Origin: Candidatus Zixiibacteriota bacterium
Lineage (GTDB): Bacteria > Zixibacteria > MSB-5A5 > GN15 > FEB-12
Direction of reading: 5' to 3'
Assembly: GCA_017999435.1 (NCBI GenBank)
Contig: JAGNLV010000002.1
Location: 1-64,000, forward strand
DNA: 64,000 nt
In this document: positions 34,394 to 43,744 of the stretch, one piece after another
Layout of the letters: each line of letters begins with the position of its first letter
Numbering within the stretch: the first letter of the stretch is position 1
Translations under genes and position numbers: made by a program
The notes under the pieces: model-generated
Told to the model about the DNA's origin: nothing
The model's database searches: none
The model's input: only the letters and a program-made list of their open reading frames with translations

Positions 34394-35353
34394 ATGGCGT
34401 TTTCGGAAACACCTGCCTGCGTGATCCTGCTGGCCATGGGCGGCCCGCGGACGACGGCCGAAGTGCCGGCCTACCTGTACAACATCTTCTCCGACCGCCG
34501 CATCATCCGCCTGCCGGGCGGGCCGCTGCTGCAGAAACCGCTGGCGAAACTGATCGCGGCCCGGCGGGCGGAGAAGGTGAAGCGGCACTACGATTTGATC
34601 GGCGGCGGCTCTCCCCTGCTGCACTGGACCGAGGCGCAGAAGGCGCACCTCGAGCGGTCGTTTGCCGAAGGGGCGGTGACCCGCCCGCTGCGCTGCTATA
34701 TCGGGATGCGCTACGCGCCGCCGATGACCGGCGAGGCCGTGCGCCAGGCGTACGAGGACGGCTGCCGGACGATGTTTTTCCTCCCGATGTACCCGCAGTA
34801 CTGCCGCGCCACCACTGGATCGTCGTTCGCCGAGGCCCGCCGGGCCCTCGAACGGTACGACGACGTGCACCCGGTGTTCATCGACGACTTCCACAATAAC
34901 CAGGGTTACCTCTTCCTGCTGCGGGAGTATATCGGCAACCACATGCGCGAGGACGAGACGATCCTGTTTTCGGCGCACGCCATTCCGCAGTCGTTTGTGG
35001 ACGACGGCGACCCGTACGTGGACCAGGTGAGAGCCACCGCCTCGCTGGCGGCGGGCGACCGCGAATATTTCCTGTCGTTTCAGAGCCGGACGGGCCCGGT
35101 GGCGTGGGTGGGGCCGGACACGGTGGCCGAGGCGCGCCGGCTGCTGGGCGCGGGGCGGCGGCTGTTTGTCGTGCCGATCAGCTTTGTCTGCGACCACATC
35201 GAGACGCTCTACGAAATAGATATCGAACTGAAACAGCTCCTCAACGCGGGCGAGCGGATCCGCCGGATGCCGATGTTCAACGACGATCCCCGGTTGGCGC
35301 GGACGCTCGCGCGCATCATCGACGCGCGGCGCAATGTCGAGCAGCATCTCTAA
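34394..35353 (+). CDS. hemH: Ferrochelatase
   Basis: 319 aa. Inserts iron into the porphyrin. LLAMGGPRTTAEVPAYLYNIFSD is the N-terminal signature; ILFSAHAIPQSFVDDGDPY includes the metal-binding histidine, and VVPISFVCDHIETLYEIDIE the catalytic glutamate region. Begins directly after the hemN stop codon and overlaps hemY by 20 bp. Confidence 0.94.
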   Translation: MAFSETPACVILLAMGGPRTTAEVPAYLYNIFSDRRIIRLPGGPLLQKPLAKLIAARRAEKVKRHYDLIGGGSPLLHWTEAQKAHLERSFAEGAVTRPLRCYIGMRYAPPMTGEAVRQAYEDGCRTMFFLPMYPQYCRATTGSSFAEARRALERYDDVHPVFIDDFHNNQGYLFLLREYIGNHMREDETILFSAHAIPQSFVDDGDPYVDQVRATASLAAGDREYFLSFQSRTGPVAWVGPDTVAEARRLLGAGRRLFVVPISFVCDHIETLYEIDIELKQLLNAGERIRRMPMFNDDPRLARTLARIIDARRNVEQHL

Positions 35354-36725
35354 GGATCTCGCGATCATCGGCGGGGGCATCTCCGGCCTGGCCGCGCTGC
35401 ACTTCGCGCGCACCCTGCGGCCGGCGCTGGCAGCCGCGCTCTACGAGAAGGAGGCGCGGCTGGGCGGGACAGTCGGGACCGACCGGGTCGCGGGGTACAG
35501 CTTCGACTGGGGCCCCAACGGTTTCCTTGACCGGGAGCCGCTCACGCTCCGGCTGGCGGGGGAGCTGGGGTTGGAAGACCGGCTGGAGCGGGCCAGCGCG
35601 GCGGTGCAGAAGCGGTTCATCCTCCGGGGCGGGCGGCTCCGCGAGGTGCCGATGTCCCCCCCGGCGTTTCTGCGGTCCGACATCCTCAGCCTGAGGGGCC
35701 GGCTGCGCGTGGCCATGGAACCGTTCGGGCGCAAGCGGCCGGAGGGAATCGACGAGTCGGTCTACGATTTCGCCCGCCGCCGGATCGGCCGGGAAGCGGC
35801 CGACTACCTCGTGCAGCCGATGGTCTCGGGCGTGTACGGGGGGATGGCCGACCGGCTGAGTCTGCGGGCGACCTTCCGCCTCATGGCGGAAATGGAGGCG
35901 GAGTACGGTTCGCTCCTGCGGGCGATGGTGGCGAAGATGCGGGCGACGAAGCGGTCCGGGCGCGCCGCGGGCGGCCCGGCCGGTCCCGGCGGCTGGCTCA
36001 CCTCGTTTCGCGGCGGTCTCGACGCCGTGATCGCGCGCGCCCGCGAACGCTACGGCGACGACATCGCCACGGGCGCCGGCGCCGTGTGCATCGAGCGGGA
36101 CGGCCGGGGCTACCGGGTGGGGCTCGCCGACGGCCGGGAGGTGCGGGCGCCGCGGGTCATCCTTGCGACGCCCTCCTATGAGGCGGCCGCGCTCGTGCGG
36201 CCGCTCTCGGCAAAGCTGAGCGAGGCCCTCGCGGCCATCGAGTACGCCCCGATCGCGGTCGTCTGCTCCGGCTACGACGGCGCGGCGGTGGGGCGCGCGG
36301 TGGACGGGTTCGGGTTCCTCGTCCCGCGCGTCGAGGGACGCCGGATCCTCGGCTCGATCTGGACCTCGTCGATTTTCGCCGACCGCGCTCCGGCGGGAAA
36401 AGTGCAGTTCCGCACGATGGTCGGCGGGGACGGCGACCGGGAGGTGATGAACCTCACCGACGAGGAATTGCAGGAGACCGTGCACCGGGACCTCAGCGCG
36501 GTCATGGCCCTCCGCGGCGGGCCGGAAGTGATCCGCATCTACCGCTGGGAGCGCGGCATCCCCCAGTTCACGATCGGGCACCTTGCACGGCTGGCGCTCA
36601 TTGAGGCCGAACTCGCGCGGCTGGGCAATATCGCCGTGACCGGCAATGCCTACTACGGGATCGGGCTGAACGACTGCGTGAAACAGTCGTTTCGCGCTGT
36701 GGGAGAACTGCCCGAACGGCTCTAG
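35334..36725 (+). CDS. hemY: Protoporphyrinogen oxidase, FAD-dependent HemY type
   Basis: 463 aa. LAIIGGGISGLAALHFA is the FAD dinucleotide-binding motif, followed by GGTVGTDRVAGYSFDWGPNGF; the C-terminus ends with VTGNAYYGIGLNDCVKQS, the usual second FAD contact. Family members oxidise protoporphyrinogen IX (or coproporphyrinogen III) with oxygen. With HemN and an ordinary protoporphyrin ferrochelatase here, the protoporphyrin route is the likelier. A strictly anaerobic host would need another electron acceptor. Shares its last bases with the convergent FmdB-like gene. Confidence 0.9.
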   Translation: MSSSISKDLAIIGGGISGLAALHFARTLRPALAAALYEKEARLGGTVGTDRVAGYSFDWGPNGFLDREPLTLRLAGELGLEDRLERASAAVQKRFILRGGRLREVPMSPPAFLRSDILSLRGRLRVAMEPFGRKRPEGIDESVYDFARRRIGREAADYLVQPMVSGVYGGMADRLSLRATFRLMAEMEAEYGSLLRAMVAKMRATKRSGRAAGGPAGPGGWLTSFRGGLDAVIARARERYGDDIATGAGAVCIERDGRGYRVGLADGREVRAPRVILATPSYEAAALVRPLSAKLSEALAAIEYAPIAVVCSGYDGAAVGRAVDGFGFLVPRVEGRRILGSIWTSSIFADRAPAGKVQFRTMVGGDGDREVMNLTDEELQETVHRDLSAVMALRGGPEVIRIYRWERGIPQFTIGHLARLALIEAELARLGNIAVTGNAYYGIGLNDCVKQSFRAVGELPERL

Positions 36726-36934
36726 TGGCCGCCGGAGCACCCGCGGCACTTGGCGGGAGAGGGAGCGCAGCCGGCGCAACTTCCGGCCGACATCCCCTTC
36801 GACGAAACCAGCGAGATCAGCCGGTAAACATCGGCCGAACCGCACTTCGGGCACGGCACCGCGTCGGTGCCGCTGCTCACCAGTTCCTCAAACGTCGCGG
36901 CGCAGCGGCCGCACTTGAATTCGTATATCGGCAT
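36722..36934 (-). CDS. FmdB-family zinc-ribbon protein
   Basis: 70 aa from the ATG at 36934 (MPIYEFKCGRCAATFEELV), the standard N-terminus of the family. A zinc ribbon is formed by CGRC and CPKC; the tail has further cysteines (CAGCAPSPAKCRGCSGG). FmdB-like proteins are thought to be regulatory; role unproven. Its stop codon and that of the convergent hemY overlap in the palindrome CTAG (36722-36725). Confidence 0.85.
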   Translation of the reverse strand: MPIYEFKCGRCAATFEELVSSGTDAVPCPKCGSADVYRLISLVSSKGMSAGSCAGCAPSPAKCRGCSGGH

Positions 36935-37055
36935 GGCTGCCGGTCCTTTCATCGGCGGGAGCCGGTTGCGGGGCTCCTCCGGTAATATACGCGGCGGAGG
37001 CGACGTGTCCAGCAGGAGAATGCAGCCGACCGCCCCGGGGGCGCCCCGGCCCCGG

Positions 37056-38162
37056 TCAGGCGGTGCGCTTGGAGAAACGCATGATGGAGACAGACAGGAC
37101 GACGGCGCCGAAGACAGCCAGCGGCCAGATGTCGCCGGCCAGTTCGCCCACGCCCGCGCCGCGCATCATGATCCCGCGCGCGATGTCCATGAAGTAGCGC
37201 ATCGGGTTCACGTACGTCAGGTACTGAACCGATTGCGGCATATTGGAAATCGGGGTGAACAGGCCGCTGGTCAAAAGCGCGAAAACCGAGAAAAACCAGG
37301 CGAAAAACATAGCCTGCTGCTGGGTCGAGGTGATCGTCGAAAAGAACAAACCGATCCCCAGCGTCGAAAACAAGTAGAGCCCCGACAGCGCAAACAGCAG
37401 CGGCACCGACCCGGCGAAAGGTATCCCGAACCAAAGCACCCCGATCGTCAGAGCCAGAATCATCTCCACGATCCCCAGCACGGCGAAGGGCAGGAGTTTG
37501 CCCAGAAGCAGGGTGACCGTCGAAATCGGCGTGACCAGTAGCTGCTCGAGAGTTCCCCGCTCCCGCTCGCGGACGACAGCCATGGAGGTGAGCATGACGG
37601 TGACCATAGTCAGAAGGGCCGCGACGATGCCGGGGACCATGAAGTAGACCGACTCCATTTCGGGATTGTACAGGACCTGGAAGCGCAACCGCACCGGCGC
37701 GGACACCTCCGTAACCCCGCGGGCATACTGGGCGGAAATGCGGGCGAGGTAGCCCATGCCGATGGCGGCGGTGTTGGAGTTGGCGCCGTCGGCGACAATC
37801 CCCACGACGGGACGGCCGCCCGAGGTGAGATCGCGGGTGAAATTGGGCGGAATCACCAGCGCCATCTCGGCGTCGCTCCGGCGGAAACGCTCCTCAACCT
37901 CGAGCAGGGGCGCCTCCGGCGACTGCACGGTAAAGTAGTTCCCCGCCCCCAGCGCCGTGGCGTACTGGCGGGACACGGCCGTGCGGTCGAAGTCGTAGAC
38001 GTCGAGGGCGACCTCCCTCACCTCGGTGTTGGCAACGTAGCCGAAAATGATGAGCTGGACGACGGGCATGGCGAAGATGATGAGGAGCATGTTCCGGTCG
38101 CGGAACACCTGGATGAACTCTTTTCGAACCAGTCCTCGGAGGGCGCGGGTATCCATGATCAC
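37056..38162 (-). CDS. ABC-2 type export permease (YbhR-like)
   Basis: 368 aa. One N-terminal helix, a large periplasmic region (about 45-170) and five C-terminal helices, as in YbhR/YhhJ-type ABC-2 subunits. MVTVMLTSMAVVRERERGTLEQLLVTPIS is the conserved coupling-helix segment. Last gene of the exporter operon, overlapping the sister permease by 4 bp; the two are expected to form a heterodimer. Confidence 0.88.
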   Translation of the reverse strand: MIMDTRALRGLVRKEFIQVFRDRNMLLIIFAMPVVQLIIFGYVANTEVREVALDVYDFDRTAVSRQYATALGAGNYFTVQSPEAPLLEVEERFRRSDAEMALVIPPNFTRDLTSGGRPVVGIVADGANSNTAAIGMGYLARISAQYARGVTEVSAPVRLRFQVLYNPEMESVYFMVPGIVAALLTMVTVMLTSMAVVRERERGTLEQLLVTPISTVTLLLGKLLPFAVLGIVEMILALTIGVLWFGIPFAGSVPLLFALSGLYLFSTLGIGLFFSTITSTQQQAMFFAWFFSVFALLTSGLFTPISNMPQSVQYLTYVNPMRYFMDIARGIMMRGAGVGELAGDIWPLAVFGAVVLSVSIMRFSKRTA

Positions 38163-39265
38163 GCCACTTTCATTCGGAATTTTCTCGCGGCGACGGCCAT
38201 GAGCACGACCATGAGCACGGCTAGCGCCAGCCCCTCGAGCACGAGCGCCTCCATCCCCGCCCCCTTGTGCATGACCGCGCGGATGATCCGCACGAAGTAG
38301 CGGGCCGGGATGATGTAGCTCAGCCCCTGGAGAACGACCGGCATGTTCTTGATCGGGAAGATGAAACCCGACAGCATCACCGACGGCAGCATCGTGGTCG
38401 TGACGGCGAAGATCATGGCGACCTGCTGCGTCTTGGCCAGCGACGAGATGAGTATCCCCAGGGAGAGCGACACCCCGATGTAGACGAGGGCGTAGCCGAG
38501 CATGAGCAGTCGCGAGCCGGCAAAGGGGACGCCGAATACGGTGCGGGCGATGACGATGATGGCGGCGGCGTCGAGCAGGGCGATGAAGATGTACGGCACG
38601 ATCTTGCCGACCAGGATCTGCACCGGCGTCACCGGCGCGGTCAACAACTGCTCCATGGTTCCGGTCTCTTTCTCGCGGGCGATCGTGATCGAGGTCAGGA
38701 GCGCCGAAATCATCACGAGGATGAGGGCGATCAATCCCGGCACGAAGAACTGGGCCGACTTGAGATCGGGATTGTAGAGCACCTGGCGGGAGAGGGTGAT
38801 CCCGCCGGGAGCCCGACCGTCGGCGCGGCCGGCGTACGGCCCGGCCAACAGGAGCGCCTCGGCGTAGTTCTGCACGGCCGCCGCCATGTTGTTGTCGGAA
38901 CCGTCGATGTACAGCCCGAGATCGAAGGACTGCCCGGTCCGGAGGGCTTCGGCGAAACCGGGCCGGATCACCAGCACCGCGTGGGCCTCGGCCGACTTGA
39001 GGACCGCCTCCGGATCCTCCGGCCGAACCGGCGTCTCGGGGGGCGAAAAATAGCTCGAGCCGTAGAAGGCCTCGATCAAATCCCGCGAGCCCGCCGTCCG
39101 ATCGTAGTCGAGCACCGCCAGAGTGATGTGCTCGATGTCGAGGTTGATCGCATAGCCGTAGAGGAATGTCATGAGGATGGGCATGGCGAGGACGATGATG
39201 AGCGAGCGCGGGTCCCGGAGTATGTGGTAGAGCTCCTTGCGGGCGATGAAGCGGATCTTATGCAC
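38159..39265 (-). CDS. ABC-2 type export permease (YbhS-like)
   Basis: 368 aa from the GTG at 39265, which lies 6 nt after AGGAGG; the longer open frame is only the shadow of the ATPase gene. Same topology as its neighbour (RFIARKELYHILRDPRSLIIVLAMPILMTFLYGYA first helix; SITIAREKETGTMEQLLTAPVT coupling segment). Overlaps the ATPase gene by 8 bp and the second permease by 4 bp. Confidence 0.88.
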   Translation of the reverse strand: MHKIRFIARKELYHILRDPRSLIIVLAMPILMTFLYGYAINLDIEHITLAVLDYDRTAGSRDLIEAFYGSSYFSPPETPVRPEDPEAVLKSAEAHAVLVIRPGFAEALRTGQSFDLGLYIDGSDNNMAAAVQNYAEALLLAGPYAGRADGRAPGGITLSRQVLYNPDLKSAQFFVPGLIALILVMISALLTSITIAREKETGTMEQLLTAPVTPVQILVGKIVPYIFIALLDAAAIIVIARTVFGVPFAGSRLLMLGYALVYIGVSLSLGILISSLAKTQQVAMIFAVTTTMLPSVMLSGFIFPIKNMPVVLQGLSYIIPARYFVRIIRAVMHKGAGMEALVLEGLALAVLMVVLMAVAARKFRMKVA

Positions 39266-40001
39266 CGGCGCCCTCCTGTGCGGCGATGAGGTGGACGAAG
39301 GCGTCCTCGAGGGTCTCGCGGCCGTGGGCGGCGACGATGTCGAACGGTTTGCCCACCTCGATGATCCTCCCGCGGTGCATGATCGAAATCCGGTCGCAGT
39401 AGGCGGCCTCGTCCATGTAGTGGGTGGTGACGAAGACGGTGACGCCCTCGGCGGCCAGTTCGTAGAGGATCTCCCAGAACCGGCGGCGGAAGACGGGGTC
39501 GACGCCACTGGTCGGCTCGTCGAGGAACAGGATGCTCGGTTCGTGCAGCAGCGCGGCGCCGAGCGCGAGGCGCTGGCGCCAGCCGGTCGGCAGCGCGCCG
39601 CTCTGGCGGTCGATGAATTCGCCCAGCCCGAGGCGCTCGGTCAGCTCCCCGAGGCGGCGGTTCACCCGGCCCGGCGCGAGCCCGTAGGCCGCCCCGTAAA
39701 ACCGGAGGTTCTCCCGCCCGGTCAGGTCCGGGTAGAGGGAGAACCGTTGCGACATGTACCCGATGGAGCGCTTGATCTGCTCGGACTGGGTGAAAATATC
39801 CCAGCCGGCGACCGTGCCGGCGCCCGCGGTCGGCAGGAGCAGGCCGGTCAGCATGCGGATCGTGGTCGTCTTCCCCGCGCCGTTGGCGCCGAGAAAACCG
39901 AACGTCTCGCCGCGCGGCACGGTGAGGGAGACGTCGTCGACCGCCGTGAACTCCCCGAAACGCCGGGTCAGGTGCTCGATCGCGACCGCCGGTTCGCTCA
40001 T
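39258..40001 (-). CDS. ABC exporter ATPase, second half-site
   Basis: 247 aa from the ATG at 40001 (ATGA overlap with the preceding gene). Walker A GANGAGKTTTIRML, Walker B ILFLDEPTSGVDP, H-loop VTTHYMDEA. The signature reads LPTGWRQRLAL instead of LSGGQ, a variant typical of the C-terminal ATPase half of YbhF/RbbA-type proteins, so one ATP site of the heterodimer may be degenerate. Confidence 0.9.
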   Translation of the reverse strand: MSEPAVAIEHLTRRFGEFTAVDDVSLTVPRGETFGFLGANGAGKTTTIRMLTGLLLPTAGAGTVAGWDIFTQSEQIKRSIGYMSQRFSLYPDLTGRENLRFYGAAYGLAPGRVNRRLGELTERLGLGEFIDRQSGALPTGWRQRLALGAALLHEPSILFLDEPTSGVDPVFRRRFWEILYELAAEGVTVFVTTHYMDEAAYCDRISIMHRGRIIEVGKPFDIVAAHGRETLEDAFVHLIAAQEGAGA

Positions 40002-40912
40002 GCCGATCGCTCCATCAGCTGGATGAAGGCGTCTTCGAGGTCGGGACGGATCTTCCGGATCTGCTCCGGCCGAATGCCGCACGCCGCCAGAGCGGGCAAG
40101 TGGGGCTCGAGGCGGCCGCCCCGCGGCAGATACAGGTGCAGGCCGGCGCCGAAGCGCTGGGCGCTCACCTCGGGCAGCTCGTTGAGCCGGCGGACAAGCT
40201 CGAGGTCGGCGGCCGCGCCGACGAAATAGACCTCGCCCGAAAACGACTCGGTCAACTCGCGCGGCGACCCCTCGGCGAGTTTCCGCCCGCCGAAGACGAA
40301 ACTCCCGCGGTCGGCGCGGGCCACTTCATCCATATAGGGGGTGGTGACGAGCACGGCGGCCCCGTCCCGCTTGAGCTGCAGAAGAATGTCCCAGAACTGG
40401 CGGCGGGAGAGCGGGTCGACGCCGGTGGTGGGCTCATCGAGCAGCAACAGCTCGGGGTCGTGCATGAGGGCGCAGGAGAGCGCCAGTTTCTGCTTCATGC
40501 CGCCGGAGAGGGCCGCCGCCCGGCGGCCGGCGAAGGGGCGGAGGTTCGAAAAATCGTACATCCGGTCGCGCCGCTCTTCATACGCCCGGCCGGTCACGCC
40601 GTAGACCCCCGCGTAGAAAATGAGGTTCTCCTCCACGCTCAGGTCGGGGTAGAGCGAAAATACCTGGGGCATGTACCCGAGGCGGGATTTGACCCGATCG
40701 AACCGGTCGCGGATGTCGGTCCCGTCAAGCAGGATGCGGCCGCGGTCGGGCGTGATGAGATTGGCGATGGCGCGGATGACGGTCGTCTTGCCGGCGCCGT
40801 CCGGCCCGACAAGGGCGTAGATCTCGCCGCGCTCCATGGCGAAGGAGAAGTCCTCGACCGCCCGCACGCCGCGGTACGACCGGGCCAGACCCTGGACCTC
40901 GAGGAAAGCCAT
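39998..40912 (-). CDS. ABC exporter ATPase, first half-site
   Basis: 304 aa. Walker A GPDGAGKTTVIRAI, canonical signature LSGGMKQKLALSCALMHDP and Walker B LLLDEPTTGVDPLSRR; a C-terminal extension (about 225-304) resembles the YbhF N-terminal half. In E. coli YbhF the two ATPases are one chain; here they are two genes. Start ATG at 40912 overlaps the stop of the adaptor gene (TGATG); a GTG three bases earlier is also possible. Confidence 0.9.
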   Translation of the reverse strand: MAFLEVQGLARSYRGVRAVEDFSFAMERGEIYALVGPDGAGKTTVIRAIANLITPDRGRILLDGTDIRDRFDRVKSRLGYMPQVFSLYPDLSVEENLIFYAGVYGVTGRAYEERRDRMYDFSNLRPFAGRRAAALSGGMKQKLALSCALMHDPELLLLDEPTTGVDPLSRRQFWDILLQLKRDGAAVLVTTPYMDEVARADRGSFVFGGRKLAEGSPRELTESFSGEVYFVGAAADLELVRRLNELPEVSAQRFGAGLHLYLPRGGRLEPHLPALAACGIRPEQIRKIRPDLEDAFIQLMERSA

Positions 40913-41793
40913 CACTCCCCCACCGTCACAAACACCGGCTGGCCGATTTTCAGTTTGTGGGCCGGGTTGGCGACCGTGATCTCAACGGCGTACACCAGAT
41001 CGGCCCGGGCCTTTTTGGTCTGCACATTCTTGGGCGTGAACTCCGCCTGGTCGGCCACCCACGTGACCCGGCCGGGAGAGGATTCCCCCGCTTCGGTATC
41101 GACGGTGGCGGCGGCGCCGATAGTCACGGCGGCGAACTCCCGCGCCGGCAGATAGATCTTGACCCACACGGTGTCGAGCCGGGCGATGCGCGCGATCGGC
41201 CGTCCGGGGGCGAGCAGTTCCCCCGCATCGACATACTTCTCCGTCACCGTCCCGGCGATCGGGGCGACCGGAAAAGCATCGTCCCATTGGTCCAAAAGGC
41301 GGGCGATGTCGGCGTCGATCTTGGCGATTTCCGCCTCGGCCGAGGCGATCGCCGAGCGGGCGCTGCCGACCGCAATTCCGGCCTGGGTGTGGCGGTACTG
41401 AAGCTCGTCGAGCTGGCGCCGGGTGGCGGTGTTGGCGGCCACGAGCGTCTCGATGCGTTTCACCTCGTTGGCAAGGTAGGCCTCGGTCACGAGAGCGTCG
41501 TTCAGCCGGAGCTGCGCGGCCTGGAGGCGGGTCCGGGCGAGCGCGCGGCCGGCGCGCGCCGAAGCCAGTTCGAGCCCCAGAGCGGTGGTGTCGACAACAA
41601 GGAGAGTGTCGCCGGGGGCGATAACCGTCCCCTCGTCGAAATACAGCTTCTCGACCTGGCCCCCGACCTGGGCTGAGACCGTGACCTCAGTCGCTTCGAT
41701 CATGCCCGAGCCGGACAGCGCCGCATCCTCGTTGCGGCAGCCGGCCGCCAACAGCAGTCCCAACAGCGCAGTAGTGAAAAGCAGCAATCTCAT
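40912..41793 (-). CDS. HlyD-family periplasmic adaptor lipoprotein (YbhG-like)
   Basis: 293 aa. Lipobox after the signal (LLGLLLAAGCRNED). Biotinyl-lipoyl half-motifs (VSAQVGGQVEKLYFDEGTVIAPGDTLLVVD and VAPIAGTVTEKYVDAGELLAPGRPI) flank a helical hairpin (about 75-165). It should link the inner-membrane ABC complex to the TolC channel. One bp after the TolC gene, GAAGGA in front. Confidence 0.9.
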   Translation of the reverse strand: MRLLLFTTALLGLLLAAGCRNEDAALSGSGMIEATEVTVSAQVGGQVEKLYFDEGTVIAPGDTLLVVDTTALGLELASARAGRALARTRLQAAQLRLNDALVTEAYLANEVKRIETLVAANTATRRQLDELQYRHTQAGIAVGSARSAIASAEAEIAKIDADIARLLDQWDDAFPVAPIAGTVTEKYVDAGELLAPGRPIARIARLDTVWVKIYLPAREFAAVTIGAAATVDTEAGESSPGRVTWVADQAEFTPKNVQTKKARADLVYAVEITVANPAHKLKIGQPVFVTVGE

Positions 41794-41794
41794 A

Positions 41795-43096
41795 TCAAAA
41801 TCCTTCCGTCATCAGGTCGGCGCCGGAGGCGTACAGGTAGGCCGAGCGCGCGATGTAGTATCCCGCCTCGGCGGCGGCGAGACCCGCCTCGGCCTCGTTC
41901 AGGGTGGCTTCGATTTCCATCAGGCGATTGGACGACAGCACTCCCTCGCTGTGCCGGCTCGTTGCCAGTTCATAGTTGCGGCGGGTGAGGGCGGCGCGGT
42001 CGAGCGCGGTCAGATACTGCTCGTACGCCAGCCGGAGGCGCTCCCAGGCGAGCAGGTGCTGCTCGCGGAGCTGTTCGGCGAGGCGGTTCCGTTGGTTTTC
42101 GGCGGCGCTGACGGTGAATTTCGCGCGGTTGACTTCGCGCCGCGTGCCCCGCCCGAGGTTGAACGACCAATCCAGCCGCGCGCCGACCTGCCAGTAGTCG
42201 TTCCAGGTGTTGCCGAACCGGTCGAGGTTCGGCTTGCCATAGGAGTAGCCGCCGAAAGCCGCCAGGGTGGGGAACCAGTCCGCCGCCGCCCGGGCGACGC
42301 CCGCGCGGCCGATCTCAACCGCCGCCTGCGCGGCGGCCAGTTCGGGGCGGACAAACCCGGTGTCGGGATCGCCGGGGGCGGCGGGGGGCGCAAGCGGAGT
42401 AGCTAGATCGAGTGAGTCGCTTGCCGACAGGCCGACCAACTGGGCGAATTGGATGACGGCCTCCCGGCGGTCGTGCAGCGCCTGCTGCAGACGCAGCTCG
42501 GTCTCGCTCACCGCCAGCTGCGCCTCGAGCACAGCCACCGAATCGGCCGCCCCGGCCGAGAGCAACGAGGCCACCTGGGCGCGGGTGATCTGGGCCCGCC
42601 GGAGCGCCGACCGGGCCGCTTCGATCTGACGGTCGCTCCGGTGCACGGTCAGGTAAGCGACCCGCGTCCGGTAGAGCAGGTCGTCGACCGCCGCCTCGGT
42701 GAGCGCCGCCTGCCGGCGGGCCGAGGCCTGCGCCGCGTCGACGCCGCCGGCGATGCGGCCGCCGGTGTACAGCGGGAACGCCAGGCGGAGATCGGTCTGG
42801 ACATTCTCTTTTGTGCCGATCTCCCGCGACAGCCGTCCCAGCGAGGTAGCGAGGTCGAGGGAAGCAACCTCGGTGTTGTAGAAGGCGATCGCCGACGCGT
42901 CAAGGGTCGGGAGACGGGCCGCGCGGGCGGCGCCCAGCGCCTCCCCGGCCGCTTGCTCCTCGGCAAGCGCCCGTCGGATCTCGAATGAATGCTCCCGCGC
43001 CAGCGTCAGCGCTTCGCGCAGGGTCAATTGGCGGGCCGCCGGCGACGGTCCGGCCGCCAGCACAGCCAGAAGGCCCGCAAGCAAAGTGCGCCTCAT
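41795..43096 (-). CDS. TolC-family outer-membrane channel
   Basis: 433 aa. Signal peptide (about 1-20), two TolC/OEP repeats with long coiled-coil helices (LTLREALTLAREHSFEIRRALAEEQAAGEALGAARAARLPTLD; second repeat from about residue 225). It provides the outer-membrane exit for the exporter of this operon. Overlaps the TetR gene by 4 bp (43093-43096). Confidence 0.9.
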   Translation of the reverse strand: MRRTLLAGLLAVLAAGPSPAARQLTLREALTLAREHSFEIRRALAEEQAAGEALGAARAARLPTLDASAIAFYNTEVASLDLATSLGRLSREIGTKENVQTDLRLAFPLYTGGRIAGGVDAAQASARRQAALTEAAVDDLLYRTRVAYLTVHRSDRQIEAARSALRRAQITRAQVASLLSAGAADSVAVLEAQLAVSETELRLQQALHDRREAVIQFAQLVGLSASDSLDLATPLAPPAAPGDPDTGFVRPELAAAQAAVEIGRAGVARAAADWFPTLAAFGGYSYGKPNLDRFGNTWNDYWQVGARLDWSFNLGRGTRREVNRAKFTVSAAENQRNRLAEQLREQHLLAWERLRLAYEQYLTALDRAALTRRNYELATSRHSEGVLSSNRLMEIEATLNEAEAGLAAAEAGYYIARSAYLYASGADLMTEGF

Positions 43097-43743
43097 CGTG
43101 CTTTCACTCCGTTCAGGAACAGGTCCACGACCGCGTCCCGGCGGGCGACGACGAACGCCTCGCGGTCCTCAAGGTGGAGCACGCGGTCGACCAGCGGCGA
43201 CATGAGAAAGTAGCCGATCTGCATCGTGAGGAACGAGACGAACGCCTGCCGCAAGTCGATGGGCCGGACCTCCCCCGCCTCGCGCCCGGCCTCCAAGCGC
43301 CGCCGGATGGTCGCCGGAACGCCCGAGGCGGTGATACGCTCCGCCCACTGAGACACCAGCGTGCTGCCGGGATTGGCCAGCTCGCGCATCATTAGCCGCG
43401 GAATTTCCGGGCGCGTCAGAAAGATCGAGGAGTAGCGCTCGGCCACTCCGTGCAAGGCCTCCTCGAGGTTGGACGCCTCGTCCAGGCTGAGCCGCACACT
43501 GTCGAGGAGAGCCCGCATGTAACTTGAAATGGACTCCTCATACAGACGCTGCTTGGAAGTGTAGTAGTAGTAGATAAGGGCCTTGTTGACGCCGGCACGG
43601 GCCGCGATCCTATCGACACGGGCCCCGGCCACGCCACGCTCCGCAAACTCCATTAAAGCAGCTTCCAGAATACGATTCCGCGTGGAGGTCGAATCCGCCG
43701 GCTCAGGAGGGCCGGGGGATAATGCAGTTTCTTCTCTATCCAT
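43093..43743 (-). CDS. TetR-family repressor of the exporter operon (CecR-like)
   Basis: 216 aa. N-terminal helix-turn-helix at about 22-68 (RNRILEAALMEFAERGVAGARVDRIAARAGVNKALIYYYYTSKQRLYEE), then a ligand-binding domain with the pattern of the CecR/YbiH C-terminal family. First gene of the seven-gene operon; it should bind the tandem repeats directly upstream and be released by the exported compound. Confidence 0.88.
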   Translation of the reverse strand: MDREETALSPGPPEPADSTSTRNRILEAALMEFAERGVAGARVDRIAARAGVNKALIYYYYTSKQRLYEESISSYMRALLDSVRLSLDEASNLEEALHGVAERYSSIFLTRPEIPRLMMRELANPGSTLVSQWAERITASGVPATIRRRLEAGREAGEVRPIDLRQAFVSFLTMQIGYFLMSPLVDRVLHLEDREAFVVARRDAVVDLFLNGVKAR

Positions 43744-43744
43744 A

